NCBI GenBank assembly: GCA_020845635.1
Contig: JADLFI010000048.1
Coordinates: 1-64,000 of the forward strand
DNA from: Bacteroidia bacterium
GTDB taxonomy: Bacteria; Bacteroidota; Bacteroidia; UBA4408
Reading direction: 5' to 3'
DNA length: 64,000 bases
The position numbers were made by a program, and so were the translations under genes. The notes beneath the pieces were generated by a model. It made no database searches and was not told the DNA's origin. It saw nothing but the letters and a program-made list of their open reading frames with translations. How positions within the stretch are numbered: the stretch's first letter is position 1; each line of letters starts with the position of its first letter. Shown here in pieces: positions 10,123 to 18,470 of the stretch.

Positions 10123-10989
10123 ATGATAAAAAAAATACTTATACTCTTTATTTTACTAACAACAATCTATTTTCCAACGTTTACTTATGCCCAATTACAA
10201 AATGCATCTTTTGAAGATTGGGATAATGGTTATCCTGTAGGTTGGATAACCTCTGAAATTTATGATCCGGGAACAGCTGTTCAATCAACCGATGCCCATT
10301 CAGGCAATTTTGCTTTGAAGCTAAGTACTTATATTGATAGTATTGGCGATGAAATATCACCTGCAGCCATATATAACTTCCCTTTAACTACTTTACCCGA
10401 AATTTTTAGCTGTTGGGTAAAAGGAAGTTTGAATGGAAATAATACTTTCAGAGCCTCATTCGATTTAATTAATGCCGACTCGATATCTGATATTATTGCA
10501 CATGGAGAGAATGAATTTATTGCTTTAAACAACGTTTATCAATACAAGTTCATGAATATCTTGCCTTTTACCGCACCATCTTTATTGGGAACAGCAACCA
10601 TTTACTTAACCATTGAGACAAATAACACCAATAATCCTAATACCCAGCCTTCTTATATTATTGTTGATGATTTGTATATAGGACCTGATAATAGTGGGGC
10701 TGCAGCAGTAAATAATTTGGGTAAAGAATCTCATATAGTGGAAAAATTATATCCAAACCCTGCCAATGATATAGCCTATTTGGTTTTTAATATCGAGCAC
10801 CAAGGGGCTCATGTTTCACTAAAAGTATTTGATTTATTGGGAAATGAAGTTCAGGAAGTATTTAATAGCAATATGTACAAGGGGAAGTATAAAGCAGAGA
10901 TTAATACATCCGAACTTAAGCGTGGAGTTTATTTTTGTAAGCTAAATATTAACGGAACAATATTTAGCGCTAAGTTTGTAAAAGCTTAA
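10123..10989 (+). CDS. T9SS type A sorting-domain secreted protein
   Basis: The 288-residue protein starts with a clear signal peptide (KKILILFILL, ending near TYAQ). A central beta-sandwich region resembles carbohydrate-binding-like jelly rolls: NASFEDWDNGYPVGW at the start and a DDLYIG ending are typical of such modules. A type A T9SS sorting domain closes the protein, with YPNPAND, FDLLGNEV and RGVYFCKL. It should be exported through the inner membrane by Sec and through the outer membrane by T9SS. No catalytic residues are recognisable. The stop overlaps the convergent PorV-like gene by 4 bp. Confidence 0.85.
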   Translation: MIKKILILFILLTTIYFPTFTYAQLQNASFEDWDNGYPVGWITSEIYDPGTAVQSTDAHSGNFALKLSTYIDSIGDEISPAAIYNFPLTTLPEIFSCWVKGSLNGNNTFRASFDLINADSISDIIAHGENEFIALNNVYQYKFMNILPFTAPSLLGTATIYLTIETNNTNNPNTQPSYIIVDDLYIGPDNSGAAAVNNLGKESHIVEKLYPNPANDIAYLVFNIEHQGAHVSLKVFDLLGNEVQEVFNSNMYKGKYKAEINTSELKRGVYFCKLNINGTIFSAKFVKA

Positions 10990-12059
10990 ATTTTCTTTTT
11001 AGCATCAATATTAGCCCTTATAGTAAATACATGAGAAAGCAGACCTACCTGCTGTCCTACGTTGGTTAAGGCGTAATCTAAAGTAATATTATAAATTTTT
11101 ACACCAACCCCAAAATTAGGTTGGGCTGTTTGAATAATTACATTGTTTTGCTCTTTTACTTCCTGAATATTGTTTATTCCGGCTCTCAGAAATACAAGTT
11201 TATTATAGTCTAACTCCAGACCAAAGTGGGGGTCAATGCTAATTACTTTAGATTTAATCATTACATTTCTTTTTCCATCAGTAGTTACATCTAAATCTAA
11301 AGAAGGAGTGGCACTAAACTTCTTAAACTTAAAGCAATAAGAAATACCCGGAATAATTTTAGGCAAGGTAACTTCCATACTGTTTACCGGAATTTCGTTA
11401 CCGGTTTGGGTAAATATTTCTTTTGTTCTTTCACTTAAGGAGTAACTCCAAGCATTATAGGTTCCGGTTATATCTCTAAGCATTAAGCCTACCTTTAAGT
11501 TATTTTTCTGATATTGCAAACCTGCATCAACACCAAAGCCCCACGAGTTAGCAAAATCTCCAATAAGCCTGCGTACTACTTTGGCATTAGCGCCAAAACT
11601 CAACCCTGGGTAAGCAAGCTTTCGTGAATAGGAACCCATAAAGGCATAATCGGCAGCCGAGAAAGTAGTAATACGATTATAATCTATTTGTCCATTACTG
11701 TTAATCAGTTCGGTGGTGTTAGGAATATCGTCCACTCCAAAACGAATAACACTAAAAGCTGCTACCGATGAACTGTCGATTCGTTTAGATACAGCACCAT
11801 AATCATACTTTGCAATACCGGCAAAATATTCGGAGTGCATAAATGCGGCCTGCATATTATTTTCAATATGAATTAAACCGGCAGGATTCCAGTATGCCGC
11901 ACTAACATCGTTAACGGTTGAAGAAACTGCTTTGCCTACGCCAAGCGCCTGCGAACCAACACCAATAGCCAGAAACTCGTTGCTGTACTTGGGGGCTTGA
12001 GCATAAACACTACTAAACAATGTAAGTATTCCAAGAAGCAGTGTTAATCTTTTATTCAT
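10986..12059 (-). CDS. PorV/PorQ family outer-membrane beta-barrel protein
   Basis: The 357-residue protein has a signal peptide (LTLLLGILTLFSSVYA) and the hallmark start of the PorV/PorQ (UPF0164-like) family: GVGSQALGVGKAVSSTVND followed by AAYWNPAGL. Alternating beta-strand patterns run to the C terminus, as in FadL-like 14-stranded barrels. Family members include T9SS shuttle PorV and attachment-complex PorQ, but this sequence is not clearly either, so I give only the family. Its place beside a T9SS cargo gene is suggestive, not proof. It is convergent with that cargo gene. Confidence 0.82.
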   Translation of the reverse strand: MNKRLTLLLGILTLFSSVYAQAPKYSNEFLAIGVGSQALGVGKAVSSTVNDVSAAYWNPAGLIHIENNMQAAFMHSEYFAGIAKYDYGAVSKRIDSSSVAAFSVIRFGVDDIPNTTELINSNGQIDYNRITTFSAADYAFMGSYSRKLAYPGLSFGANAKVVRRLIGDFANSWGFGVDAGLQYQKNNLKVGLMLRDITGTYNAWSYSLSERTKEIFTQTGNEIPVNSMEVTLPKIIPGISYCFKFKKFSATPSLDLDVTTDGKRNVMIKSKVISIDPHFGLELDYNKLVFLRAGINNIQEVKEQNNVIIQTAQPNFGVGVKIYNITLDYALTNVGQQVGLLSHVFTIRANIDAKKKI

Positions 12060-12198
12060 CAGTATTTCTTAATGGTTTAATTAAACGCAAAAATAATTTT
12101 ATTATTGCATTTTGAACTTATTATTGAAAAATATTAAGAAAATATACAATATAATCTTATTGTTGCAATAGTTACAAAGAATTTGAATTATAGTTAAG

Positions 12199-13290
12199 AT
12201 GGCGGAAATAGTGAAACAATTAAAAGTCCTGGAAGAATTACAGTGTTGTAATGTTATTTATTTTTCTGATGGATTATTTCCTGTAAAGCGGGTATGGGCT
12301 AAAGGATTATATTCAAGAAATGATAATACTGCTTTTTTTACAGCCTGCATTGGTTTTACTTTGATACGGTATTTTGATGCATTAAACGAAAATGAAAAAG
12401 AGATTGTGCAAGGGATACTGGAAAGGATGAGAAAGAGTTTTTATTTATTTAGAAATAAAGACGGGGAAGCATCATATAACTTCTGGGAAACGCGCTTTGG
12501 GAAACAATTTCCCGGAGGGTATTTGGCTCACCATTTTATGTTCTTTATGATTCCTGATGATATTGATGATAGTTCAATGATACATTTGGTTTTAAAGCAC
12601 AGTGAGCAAGAGAGGATAGAACTGAAGGAAAAAATGACGCGCTATGCCATTGGGAATTTAAAATGGCCCGATATGCCGGTTAAAGGGTATGAGAAACTAA
12701 AACCCTACAATACATTTTTTGTTAAGAAAATGCGCTCGGCCTTTGATGTTTGCGCTTTGTGTAATACCCTGTACTTTGTGTATTATTATCAATTGCCGTT
12801 AAATGAGCAAGATGAAGATAGTTTGAAGGTTATATTACGCTGTATTCAGGAAAAAGATTTTATTAATAATCCTCATTCAGTTTCTCCTTATTACCCTTAC
12901 ACCGTTTTGATCATATATCACGTAGCACGTTTAATGGCAGATTTAAAAATTGAAACATTAGAGCCGTTAAGAGCCGAGTTGGTACAATATTGCAAGGAAT
13001 TTATAAAATCTTCGAGAAACAAAGTTGAACGATTGATACTGGCCATTTGTATAGCCAAATTAAATCATGAAATTATTATTATTGAAGAACCATCAGCGGC
13101 CGAAAAAGATAAATACGTATTTTTTGTTGCAGGTTTGTTGGGTGAGGTTTCGCCAAAGTGGTTGAGATTATTTTCCTATCATCCCAAAACACATATAAAA
13201 TATAGATGCCGTGCTTATGCAGAGGTTTTATGGTTAGAATATATATTGTTGCGCAAACGATATTTTGTTAGCTCAACCAAGAACAGTTGA
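12199..13290 (+). CDS. Uncharacterised helical protein with a DIDD motif, possible alpha/alpha-toroid
   Basis: I do not recognise this 363-residue protein by name. It has no signal peptide or membrane segment and looks almost entirely alpha-helical. Several helices begin with a short polar turn followed by an Ala/Leu/aromatic stretch: SRNDNTAFFTACIGFTL, DDIDDSSMIHLVL, MRSAFDVCALCNTLYF and YYPYTVLIIYHVARL. That spacing recalls the alpha/alpha barrels of terpenoid cyclases and prenyltransferases. D121-I-D-D124 followed by SSM resembles the DxDDTA acid motif of class II terpene cyclases. The protein is shorter than such enzymes, so a toroid fold is more defensible than an activity. A DgkA-like kinase gene follows 51 bp downstream. 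Confidence 0.6.
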   Translation: MAEIVKQLKVLEELQCCNVIYFSDGLFPVKRVWAKGLYSRNDNTAFFTACIGFTLIRYFDALNENEKEIVQGILERMRKSFYLFRNKDGEASYNFWETRFGKQFPGGYLAHHFMFFMIPDDIDDSSMIHLVLKHSEQERIELKEKMTRYAIGNLKWPDMPVKGYEKLKPYNTFFVKKMRSAFDVCALCNTLYFVYYYQLPLNEQDEDSLKVILRCIQEKDFINNPHSVSPYYPYTVLIIYHVARLMADLKIETLEPLRAELVQYCKEFIKSSRNKVERLILAICIAKLNHEIIIIEEPSAAEKDKYVFFVAGLLGEVSPKWLRLFSYHPKTHIKYRCRAYAEVLWLEYILLRKRYFVSSTKNS

Positions 13291-13341
13291 GATTAATTTA
13301 TTAAAACATTTATTGTAGTATAATCATTAAAAATATTGCAA

Positions 13342-13722
13342 ATGAAAGAAAGCACTTTTACCATAAACCACAGGCTTAAAAGTTTTATGTATGCCTTTAA
13401 CGGAATAAAAGTTCTGCTAAAAGAAGAACCTAATTTTATTATTCATTTTATATTGGCACTACTTGCTGTTATTATCTCTTGGGTATTACAGGTTAGTACA
13501 TGGGAGTGGGTAGCAGTAATATTTTGTATTGCTATTGTTTGGGTTGTAGAGGCTATAAATACAGTTGTTGAGAATATGGCTGATTTTGTGTGTCCTGAAA
13601 AGAATGAAAAAATAAAAAGAATAAAAGATGTTTCGGCAGCTGCTGTATTGATAAGTGCCATAGCAGCAATGATTGTTGGTTTAATAATTTTTCTTCCTAA
13701 AATATTATTAATGGTTGTATAG
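13342..13722 (+). CDS. DgkA family kinase (diacylglycerol or undecaprenol kinase)
   Basis: This is a small integral membrane kinase of 126 residues from the ATG at 13342; an in-frame TTG two codons upstream is less likely. The family signature EAINTVVENMADF carries the catalytic Glu/Asn residues. Three hydrophobic helices are visible (about 32-48, 51-70 and 98-122). Gram-negative DgkA recycles diacylglycerol, whereas many other members phosphorylate undecaprenol for wall synthesis. The sequence alone does not decide between these. It lies just downstream of the DIDD protein and could be co-transcribed with it. Confidence 0.88.
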   Translation: MKESTFTINHRLKSFMYAFNGIKVLLKEEPNFIIHFILALLAVIISWVLQVSTWEWVAVIFCIAIVWVVEAINTVVENMADFVCPEKNEKIKRIKDVSAAAVLISAIAAMIVGLIIFLPKILLMVV

Positions 13723-13852
13723 GTAAAAAGAAACAGTATAGAATAATTTAGAATAGTATTAAAATAAAAGTTTTAACAATTGAGTTGGAGAATTGACTTT
13801 GTAATTTAAAAAAATATTTTTTAGTATTGCTAAAAATAAATCCATTTCTGCT

Positions 13853-14245
13853 ATGCCAAAAGTTTCGCAAATTACCAAAGGCATCTTAATTCAGGTCGAA
13901 CCATTGTTCAGTGAATTATATTCAAATGCAGATGCTCAGAATTTTGTATTTATCTACAAAATAACTATTCAAAACAATACCGATTTTACTTGTAAACTTG
14001 TAAGTAGAAAATGGGAAATTTTTGACTCTATTAATCATCACAGTGAAGTAGAAGGCGATGGAGTAATAGGCAAACAACCTATAATTACTCCCGGAGAAGT
14101 TTATAGTTATGAATCGTATTGTCCTCTACGTTCGGAAGTAGGCTATATGAAAGGTATATTTAACATGTTTCGTTTAGATAATAATACCTACTTTGAGGTG
14201 GTTATTCCGCAATTTGAGTTGATAGCAAAACAACGCTTAAATTAA
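13853..14245 (+). CDS. apaG: ApaG-domain protein
   Basis: The 130-residue protein is a single ApaG/FBXO3-type immunoglobulin-like beta sandwich. Family motifs include FVFIYKITIQN, the RKWEIFDS strand, the glycine-rich VEGDGVIGKQPIITPGE segment and YSYESYCPL. ApaG-domain proteins are linked to cobalt resistance and dinucleoside polyphosphate metabolism in enterobacteria, but the molecular role is unresolved. Length and motif order are normal for a free-standing ApaG. Confidence 0.92.
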   Translation: MPKVSQITKGILIQVEPLFSELYSNADAQNFVFIYKITIQNNTDFTCKLVSRKWEIFDSINHHSEVEGDGVIGKQPIITPGEVYSYESYCPLRSEVGYMKGIFNMFRLDNNTYFEVVIPQFELIAKQRLN

Positions 14246-14328
14246 TTGCCTTAGACAATACCTGTTGATTTTGTGTTTCCTGAACTTATAAAATGTGGCA
14301 AAATATTTGTATATACATCATAAAAGAC

Positions 14329-15069
14329 ATGATGAAAGTATTTGCATTAACTTCTGCCATAATCCTTACGGGTATTATAAATACGCAAGCTCAAATAAAA
14401 TTACCCAAGCAGGTTGTTGAAAACTCAACTGTTAATTCTGTTATCGGGGGGAGTAACCATAGTAACTTAAGCGAATCGCAAATTATACAAGGTTTAAAAG
14501 AAGCTTTAAAGGTAGGTACAAACAATGCCGTTGGTATAGTTTCTAAGACAGACGGGTATTTAAAAAACCCTTCGATTAAAATACCATTTCCGCCCGAAGC
14601 TAAGAATGTTGAGTATGCCGTAAGACAAGTTGGTTTTGACAAGCAAGCCAATGACTTTATAAAAGCCTTAAACAGAGCCGCTGAAGATGCTGCTAAAAGT
14701 GCAACACCCATTTTTGTTCAAGCTTTAAATGAAATGACTTTTAGTGAAGCCAAAAATATATTGAAGGGTAATGAAACTGCCGCAACACAATATATGGCCA
14801 ATAAAACTACCGATAATTTAGTAAAGGCATTTAAACCAATAGTTCAAAAAAGTATAGAAAAAACTGAAGTTACCAAGTATTGGCAGACAGTAGCCCAAAA
14901 ATATAATCAATTGCCGCTTACACAAAAAGTAAATCCTGATTTGGAACTATATGTTACCAATAAGGCCATAGAAGGGCTTTTTAAGATGATAGGCGAGGAA
15001 GAAACAAAAATAAGAAAAGACCCCGCAGCACGTGTAAATGATATATTAAAGAATGTTTTTGGGTCATAG
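14329..15069 (+). CDS. DUF4197 family exported protein
   Basis: From the ATG at 14329 the protein has a good signal peptide (MMKVFALTSAIILTG, cleavage near TQAQ). The ATG 36 bp upstream would place charged residues before it and is less likely. The mature protein is alpha-helical with the DUF4197 pattern: ESQIIQGLKEAL near the start, VGFDKQANDFIKALNRAAEDAA in the middle, and TTDNLVKAFKPIVQ towards the end. DUF4197 proteins are common in Gram-negative periplasms and their function is unknown. Confidence 0.85.
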   Translation: MMKVFALTSAIILTGIINTQAQIKLPKQVVENSTVNSVIGGSNHSNLSESQIIQGLKEALKVGTNNAVGIVSKTDGYLKNPSIKIPFPPEAKNVEYAVRQVGFDKQANDFIKALNRAAEDAAKSATPIFVQALNEMTFSEAKNILKGNETAATQYMANKTTDNLVKAFKPIVQKSIEKTEVTKYWQTVAQKYNQLPLTQKVNPDLELYVTNKAIEGLFKMIGEEETKIRKDPAARVNDILKNVFGS

Positions 15070-15105
15070 CAGCTTTGAAAATAATAGTATTAAAATAAAT
15101 TAAAT

Positions 15106-15450
15106 ATGATTACCATTTTTCATAAAAATACTTGTAGTACAAGCAGAAAGGTTTTAGATATTCTTAAGAACTCAGAGAAAGAATACAAAATTATTGAATA
15201 TATGAAAACCCCACCAACAGCAGATGATATACGTTCATTGGTTAAGAAGTTGAATATCCCTGCCGAGAAATTAGTAAGAAAAAAGGAAACTCTTTATAAA
15301 GAGAAGTATGCAGACAAAAACCTGACTGAAGAACAGTATATTGAAATTATGGCCCAACATCCTGAACTGATTGAAAGGCCAATATTAGTGAAGGGTAACA
15401 AAGCTGTAATTGGACGTCCGGTGGAGATAGTAGCTGAATGGTTAGGCTAA
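15106..15450 (+). CDS. ArsC/Spx-like thioredoxin-fold reductase
   Basis: The 114-residue protein has the ArsC-family fold: TIFHKNTCSTSRK with a single N-terminal active-site Cys, EYMKTPPTADDI, and the C-terminal ELIERPILVKGNKAVIGRP with the conserved Arg. These residues fit glutaredoxin-linked arsenate reductases and the closely related YffB-like proteins. No arsenic-resistance genes are nearby, so a housekeeping YffB-type role is as plausible as arsenate reduction. Confidence 0.88.
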   Translation: MITIFHKNTCSTSRKVLDILKNSEKEYKIIEYMKTPPTADDIRSLVKKLNIPAEKLVRKKETLYKEKYADKNLTEEQYIEIMAQHPELIERPILVKGNKAVIGRPVEIVAEWLG

Positions 15451-15456
15451 GTGAAT

Positions 15457-16500
15457 TTATTCCTGAGTTATTTGTGTATCGGTAGGGGTTTTTGAAATAA
15501 ATTGCTCTTTATAAATATTAACCATCAGTAAGAAGTAGGAGATTAATAAGGGGCCAAAAATGATGCCCGGAAGCCCAAACAATTTAAGCCCTAAGATTAC
15601 TCCCATTACGGTAATTAAGGGATGTACATCGGCAAATTTCTTTTGAAACACAAAGCGCAGTACATTGTCAATCATAGAAATAATTAAGATACCATAAACC
15701 ATTAAGGCAAGAGCCTGGTATTTATCACCTTGCGAATAGAGCAATAATGCCGATGGAATCCATATTAAGGCGCCCCCAACCATTGGGATAAATGAAAATA
15801 TTCCGGTAATCATACCCCAAAAGAGAGGCTCAGGCAAGCCAAAAATCCAATAGCCTAAAGCAGCCACCAAACCTTGTAGGACAGCTAGTATAGGTGCTCC
15901 CAAAACATTGCTTAAAGTTTGTGCTTTAAGCTCCTCGGTGAATAGAATTAGCTCGTTGTTTTTAACAGGAATAATTTTTTTAATAAAAATTTCTAAATAA
16001 CCGGTGTTACTAAGCAAATAGTATAAGAACAAAAGCATAATCCCTATATCGCCCAGAATGGACACTGATTGGCCTAAGATTTGTGTAATATAGTTGGCTG
16101 CCTCACTTTGCAGTTTTTTTATGTTTTCATCGCTAACCAAACGCTGACCGCTAATTTCATATATCTTATCATCTAAGTTTTGCAATGTTTGCGTAATTAC
16201 ACTCGTATCACTAAAAAGATGCTGTAACTTAGGAATAAACATATTGAAAACTAAAATCAAAGGAACAAGAATAATAATAATGCTAAAAAGCATTATGACA
16301 AGCGATGTTAGGCCTCTTTTCCACTTTCTTTTTTCAATTAAATATTTAGTTAGGGGCTTAAATAACACGTAAATAATAACAGCTCCCAGAAAATCGGCAA
16401 AGAAATTTATTAATGTAAAAAAGATGATAGAGCCAACCGTAACAAGGCATGCCAGAAGGAATATCTGATTGAACAGGTCGGAATTAATTTTTTTAAACAT
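15457..16500 (-). CDS. AI-2E family transporter (PerM-like permease)
   Basis: The 347-residue protein has about eight membrane helices with a large soluble loop between the first group and the last, as in AI-2E/PerM proteins. Typical motifs are GLPEPLFWGMITGIFSFIPM followed by GGALIWIPSALLL, and the C-terminal GLKLFGLPGIIFGPLL. Characterised relatives export autoinducer-2 or act in Na+/H+ exchange, and substrates differ within the family. It is convergent with the ArsC-like gene with only 6 bp between stops. Confidence 0.9.
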   Translation of the reverse strand: MFKKINSDLFNQIFLLACLVTVGSIIFFTLINFFADFLGAVIIYVLFKPLTKYLIEKRKWKRGLTSLVIMLFSIIIILVPLILVFNMFIPKLQHLFSDTSVITQTLQNLDDKIYEISGQRLVSDENIKKLQSEAANYITQILGQSVSILGDIGIMLLFLYYLLSNTGYLEIFIKKIIPVKNNELILFTEELKAQTLSNVLGAPILAVLQGLVAALGYWIFGLPEPLFWGMITGIFSFIPMVGGALIWIPSALLLYSQGDKYQALALMVYGILIISMIDNVLRFVFQKKFADVHPLITVMGVILGLKLFGLPGIIFGPLLISYFLLMVNIYKEQFISKTPTDTQITQE

Positions 16501-16552
16501 CGCTGAGCTTGTTTAGTAAGAAATAACAAAGTTATTCTATCTGTTTGATAAA

Positions 16553-17011
16553 TTATCGTTTAGAATTGAAAAAGTCGGTTAAAATTTTTGAACAAGGTTG
16601 TTCCATTATACCCCCCTTAATTTGAGTTTTAGGATGCAGAATATTTGTTTGCAGTTTTGAAAACCCTCTTTTGGTATCGGGTGCGCCATATATAACCTGT
16701 TTGAGTTGTGCCCAATAAATAGCTCCGGCACACATAATGCAAGGCTCCAGAGTTACATATAGGGTACATTCATTCAGATATTTTCCACCCAAATGATTGG
16801 CTGCTGCAGTTATTGCCTGCATTTCTGCATGAGCAGTTACATCGTTTAGGCTTTCGGTTAGGTTATGTGCACGGGCTATTATTTGGTTTTGACAAACAAT
16901 GACAGCTCCTACCGGGACTTCATCGGCATCATAAGCCTTCTGCGCCTCCTTATAGGCTTCGCGCATAAAATAATCATCGGTAAATAAATTCAGTATTGGC
17001 TCTGTACTCAT
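16553..17011 (-). CDS. tadA: tRNA-specific adenosine deaminase TadA
   Basis: TadA converts A34 to inosine in the tRNA-Arg(ACG) anticodon. The 152-residue protein carries the zinc cytidine/adenosine-deaminase signature: HAEMQAI with the catalytic Glu, then PCIMCAGAI with the two Cys ligands. EVPVGAVIV and YGAPDTKRG are as expected for TadA. The start codon overlaps the stop of the upstream DUF4910 gene as ATGA, so the pair is translationally coupled. Confidence 0.93.
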   Translation of the reverse strand: MSTEPILNLFTDDYFMREAYKEAQKAYDADEVPVGAVIVCQNQIIARAHNLTESLNDVTAHAEMQAITAAANHLGGKYLNECTLYVTLEPCIMCAGAIYWAQLKQVIYGAPDTKRGFSKLQTNILHPKTQIKGGIMEQPCSKILTDFFNSKR

Positions 17012-18294
17012 TGCTTTATTTTTTTCTTTACCAACCCTTGTTCTAGCGCAATTGTAAGGGCAGTATTAAGCTGTAATATATTAGTGTTTAGCCTTTGGGC
17101 AATTTCAAGTGGTGTATGGTTTACTTCACTCAATGTAATAATGCTCAACAAATATATCAAATCATCATTCATAATTCCGGCACCGCCTTTTTCAGGGTAA
17201 AGTTTTCTTTTACCTAACATGGGTTCGCCATACAGCAAGGCCGGCTCAATAGGCTGATTCATTTCCATAGCCTGACAAATATCGTTAAGTAAACAAACAA
17301 CTTCTTTTAAAGCTGAAAAATCAATTACCTTTTTATTATCTAAACTGGTGTGATACTCAGGATAAATCTTGTAAGGTGTACGCATTATGGTACCTACCGG
17401 AAAATTGAAACCCGGAGAGCAGTATTGTCTTTCATCGCTTCCGCCAACCCTAAAATCTCTTATTACGCTATTGGGGTATTTTGTTTCTAAAAAATGTTGC
17501 ATCATATTGTCGGCAATAGTATTGGTGCGCTTACTTAGCTGATAGGTTATTTTTCCATTATCGCCACAACAAGTTAAAACATAGCCTGCCACAATATTGT
17601 TTTTTAGAGCATGCCCATGTCGAGCCAAAAAAGCTATTACACCTATAGTTTCGGGGGCTAAAACAAAACGATAGGTATAATATCTGTTTTCTTTTTTAGC
17701 TAATTTCTTGTAGAGAAAGGCCAAAGCTAAAGGCCCCGACAACTCGTTATTAGCCATACTCGGATGGCATAAATAGGAGCTGAATATAATTTCCTTGTTT
17801 GAGCTGCCTTTTAAAACATATTGCCCATAGGTTAATGAACCGTTCTGTAAGCTGCTGTCAATGTACACTTTATAGCTGCCCTGTTGAGGTAAATTTTTAT
17901 ATTCGTTGTAAGTTATACAAAAACCCCATGTTTCTTTGTAGTAAGTAGTTAAATAGGGTATAGCATCAGGTTTATCGGGCAATGTATGTAAATGGTTTTT
18001 AAGTTCGTCCCATCCCATTTCTTTATTTACAGAGATACTGTAATTCATAATGTGCAGGTTGTTTACCTTAAATTCGGCTATTTTTTTTCCGTCAGGAGTA
18101 ACAATATAGGCGTCATTAATGTTCCATTCTTTTGGAATTTTCCAGTCGAGCACCTGTGTATCGGTAGGTACTTCTGTAAGCTCTAAGGGAATTATTTCTT
18201 GTAGTATTTTGAAACTTTGTCTTAAACCGTTCCCTGTTATACTTCTGCAAATAGGCCACAAAGTATCAAAATATTGTTCTAGTAATTTTTCCAT
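17008..18294 (-). CDS. DUF4910 aminopeptidase-like protein with C-terminal winged helix
   Basis: The 428-residue protein shows the DUF4910 layout: an N-terminal domain starting near YFDTLWPICRSITGNG, an M28-type peptidase-like core, and a C-terminal winged-helix segment (about 370-428, TPLEIAQRLNTNI). Likely metal ligands are the His of CHPSMANNELSG, the Glu of PETIGV, the Asp of GGSDERQ and the His of YHTSLDN. In the first motif an Asn stands where classical M28 enzymes have the bridging Asp. Relatives are often found with surface-polysaccharide genes, and a membrane acyltransferase and a flippase lie just upstream here. Substrate unknown. Confidence 0.82.
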   Translation of the reverse strand: MEKLLEQYFDTLWPICRSITGNGLRQSFKILQEIIPLELTEVPTDTQVLDWKIPKEWNINDAYIVTPDGKKIAEFKVNNLHIMNYSISVNKEMGWDELKNHLHTLPDKPDAIPYLTTYYKETWGFCITYNEYKNLPQQGSYKVYIDSSLQNGSLTYGQYVLKGSSNKEIIFSSYLCHPSMANNELSGPLALAFLYKKLAKKENRYYTYRFVLAPETIGVIAFLARHGHALKNNIVAGYVLTCCGDNGKITYQLSKRTNTIADNMMQHFLETKYPNSVIRDFRVGGSDERQYCSPGFNFPVGTIMRTPYKIYPEYHTSLDNKKVIDFSALKEVVCLLNDICQAMEMNQPIEPALLYGEPMLGKRKLYPEKGGAGIMNDDLIYLLSIITLSEVNHTPLEIAQRLNTNILQLNTALTIALEQGLVKKKIKQ

Positions 18295-18419
18295 ATATAA
18301 ATATTAAAATACACACACTGCAAATATAGTGTTTAGAGCATTAAAAACAGAAGTAAGTAAATACAAGTTAAGGCTATTTATATTTATAGGGATAAGGGAA
18401 ATGAAATTTAGTTTTGTAT

Positions 18420-18449
18420 TTTGTAAAGATAAATAAAAGCCTACTTTTG
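18420..18449 (+). promoter_or_regulatory. Bacteroidota-type promoter of the acyltransferase gene
   Basis: TTTG (18420-18423) and TACTTTTG (18442-18449) are separated by 18 bp and lie 21 bp before the ATG. Both elements and the spacing match the -33/-7 consensus. Confidence 0.65.
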
Positions 18450-18470
18450 AAACGAATAATCAAGTAGCCT

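Noticed and set aside
10123-12059. A complete T9SS machinery locus
   Set aside because: Only cargo proteins and one PorV/PorQ-family barrel are present; no SprA, GldK-N, PorU or similar core genes in the window.
13342-15450. A dedicated arsenic-resistance locus around the ArsC-like gene
   Set aside because: No ArsR, ArsB/Acr3 or ArsA is present; the neighbours are unrelated housekeeping or unknown genes.
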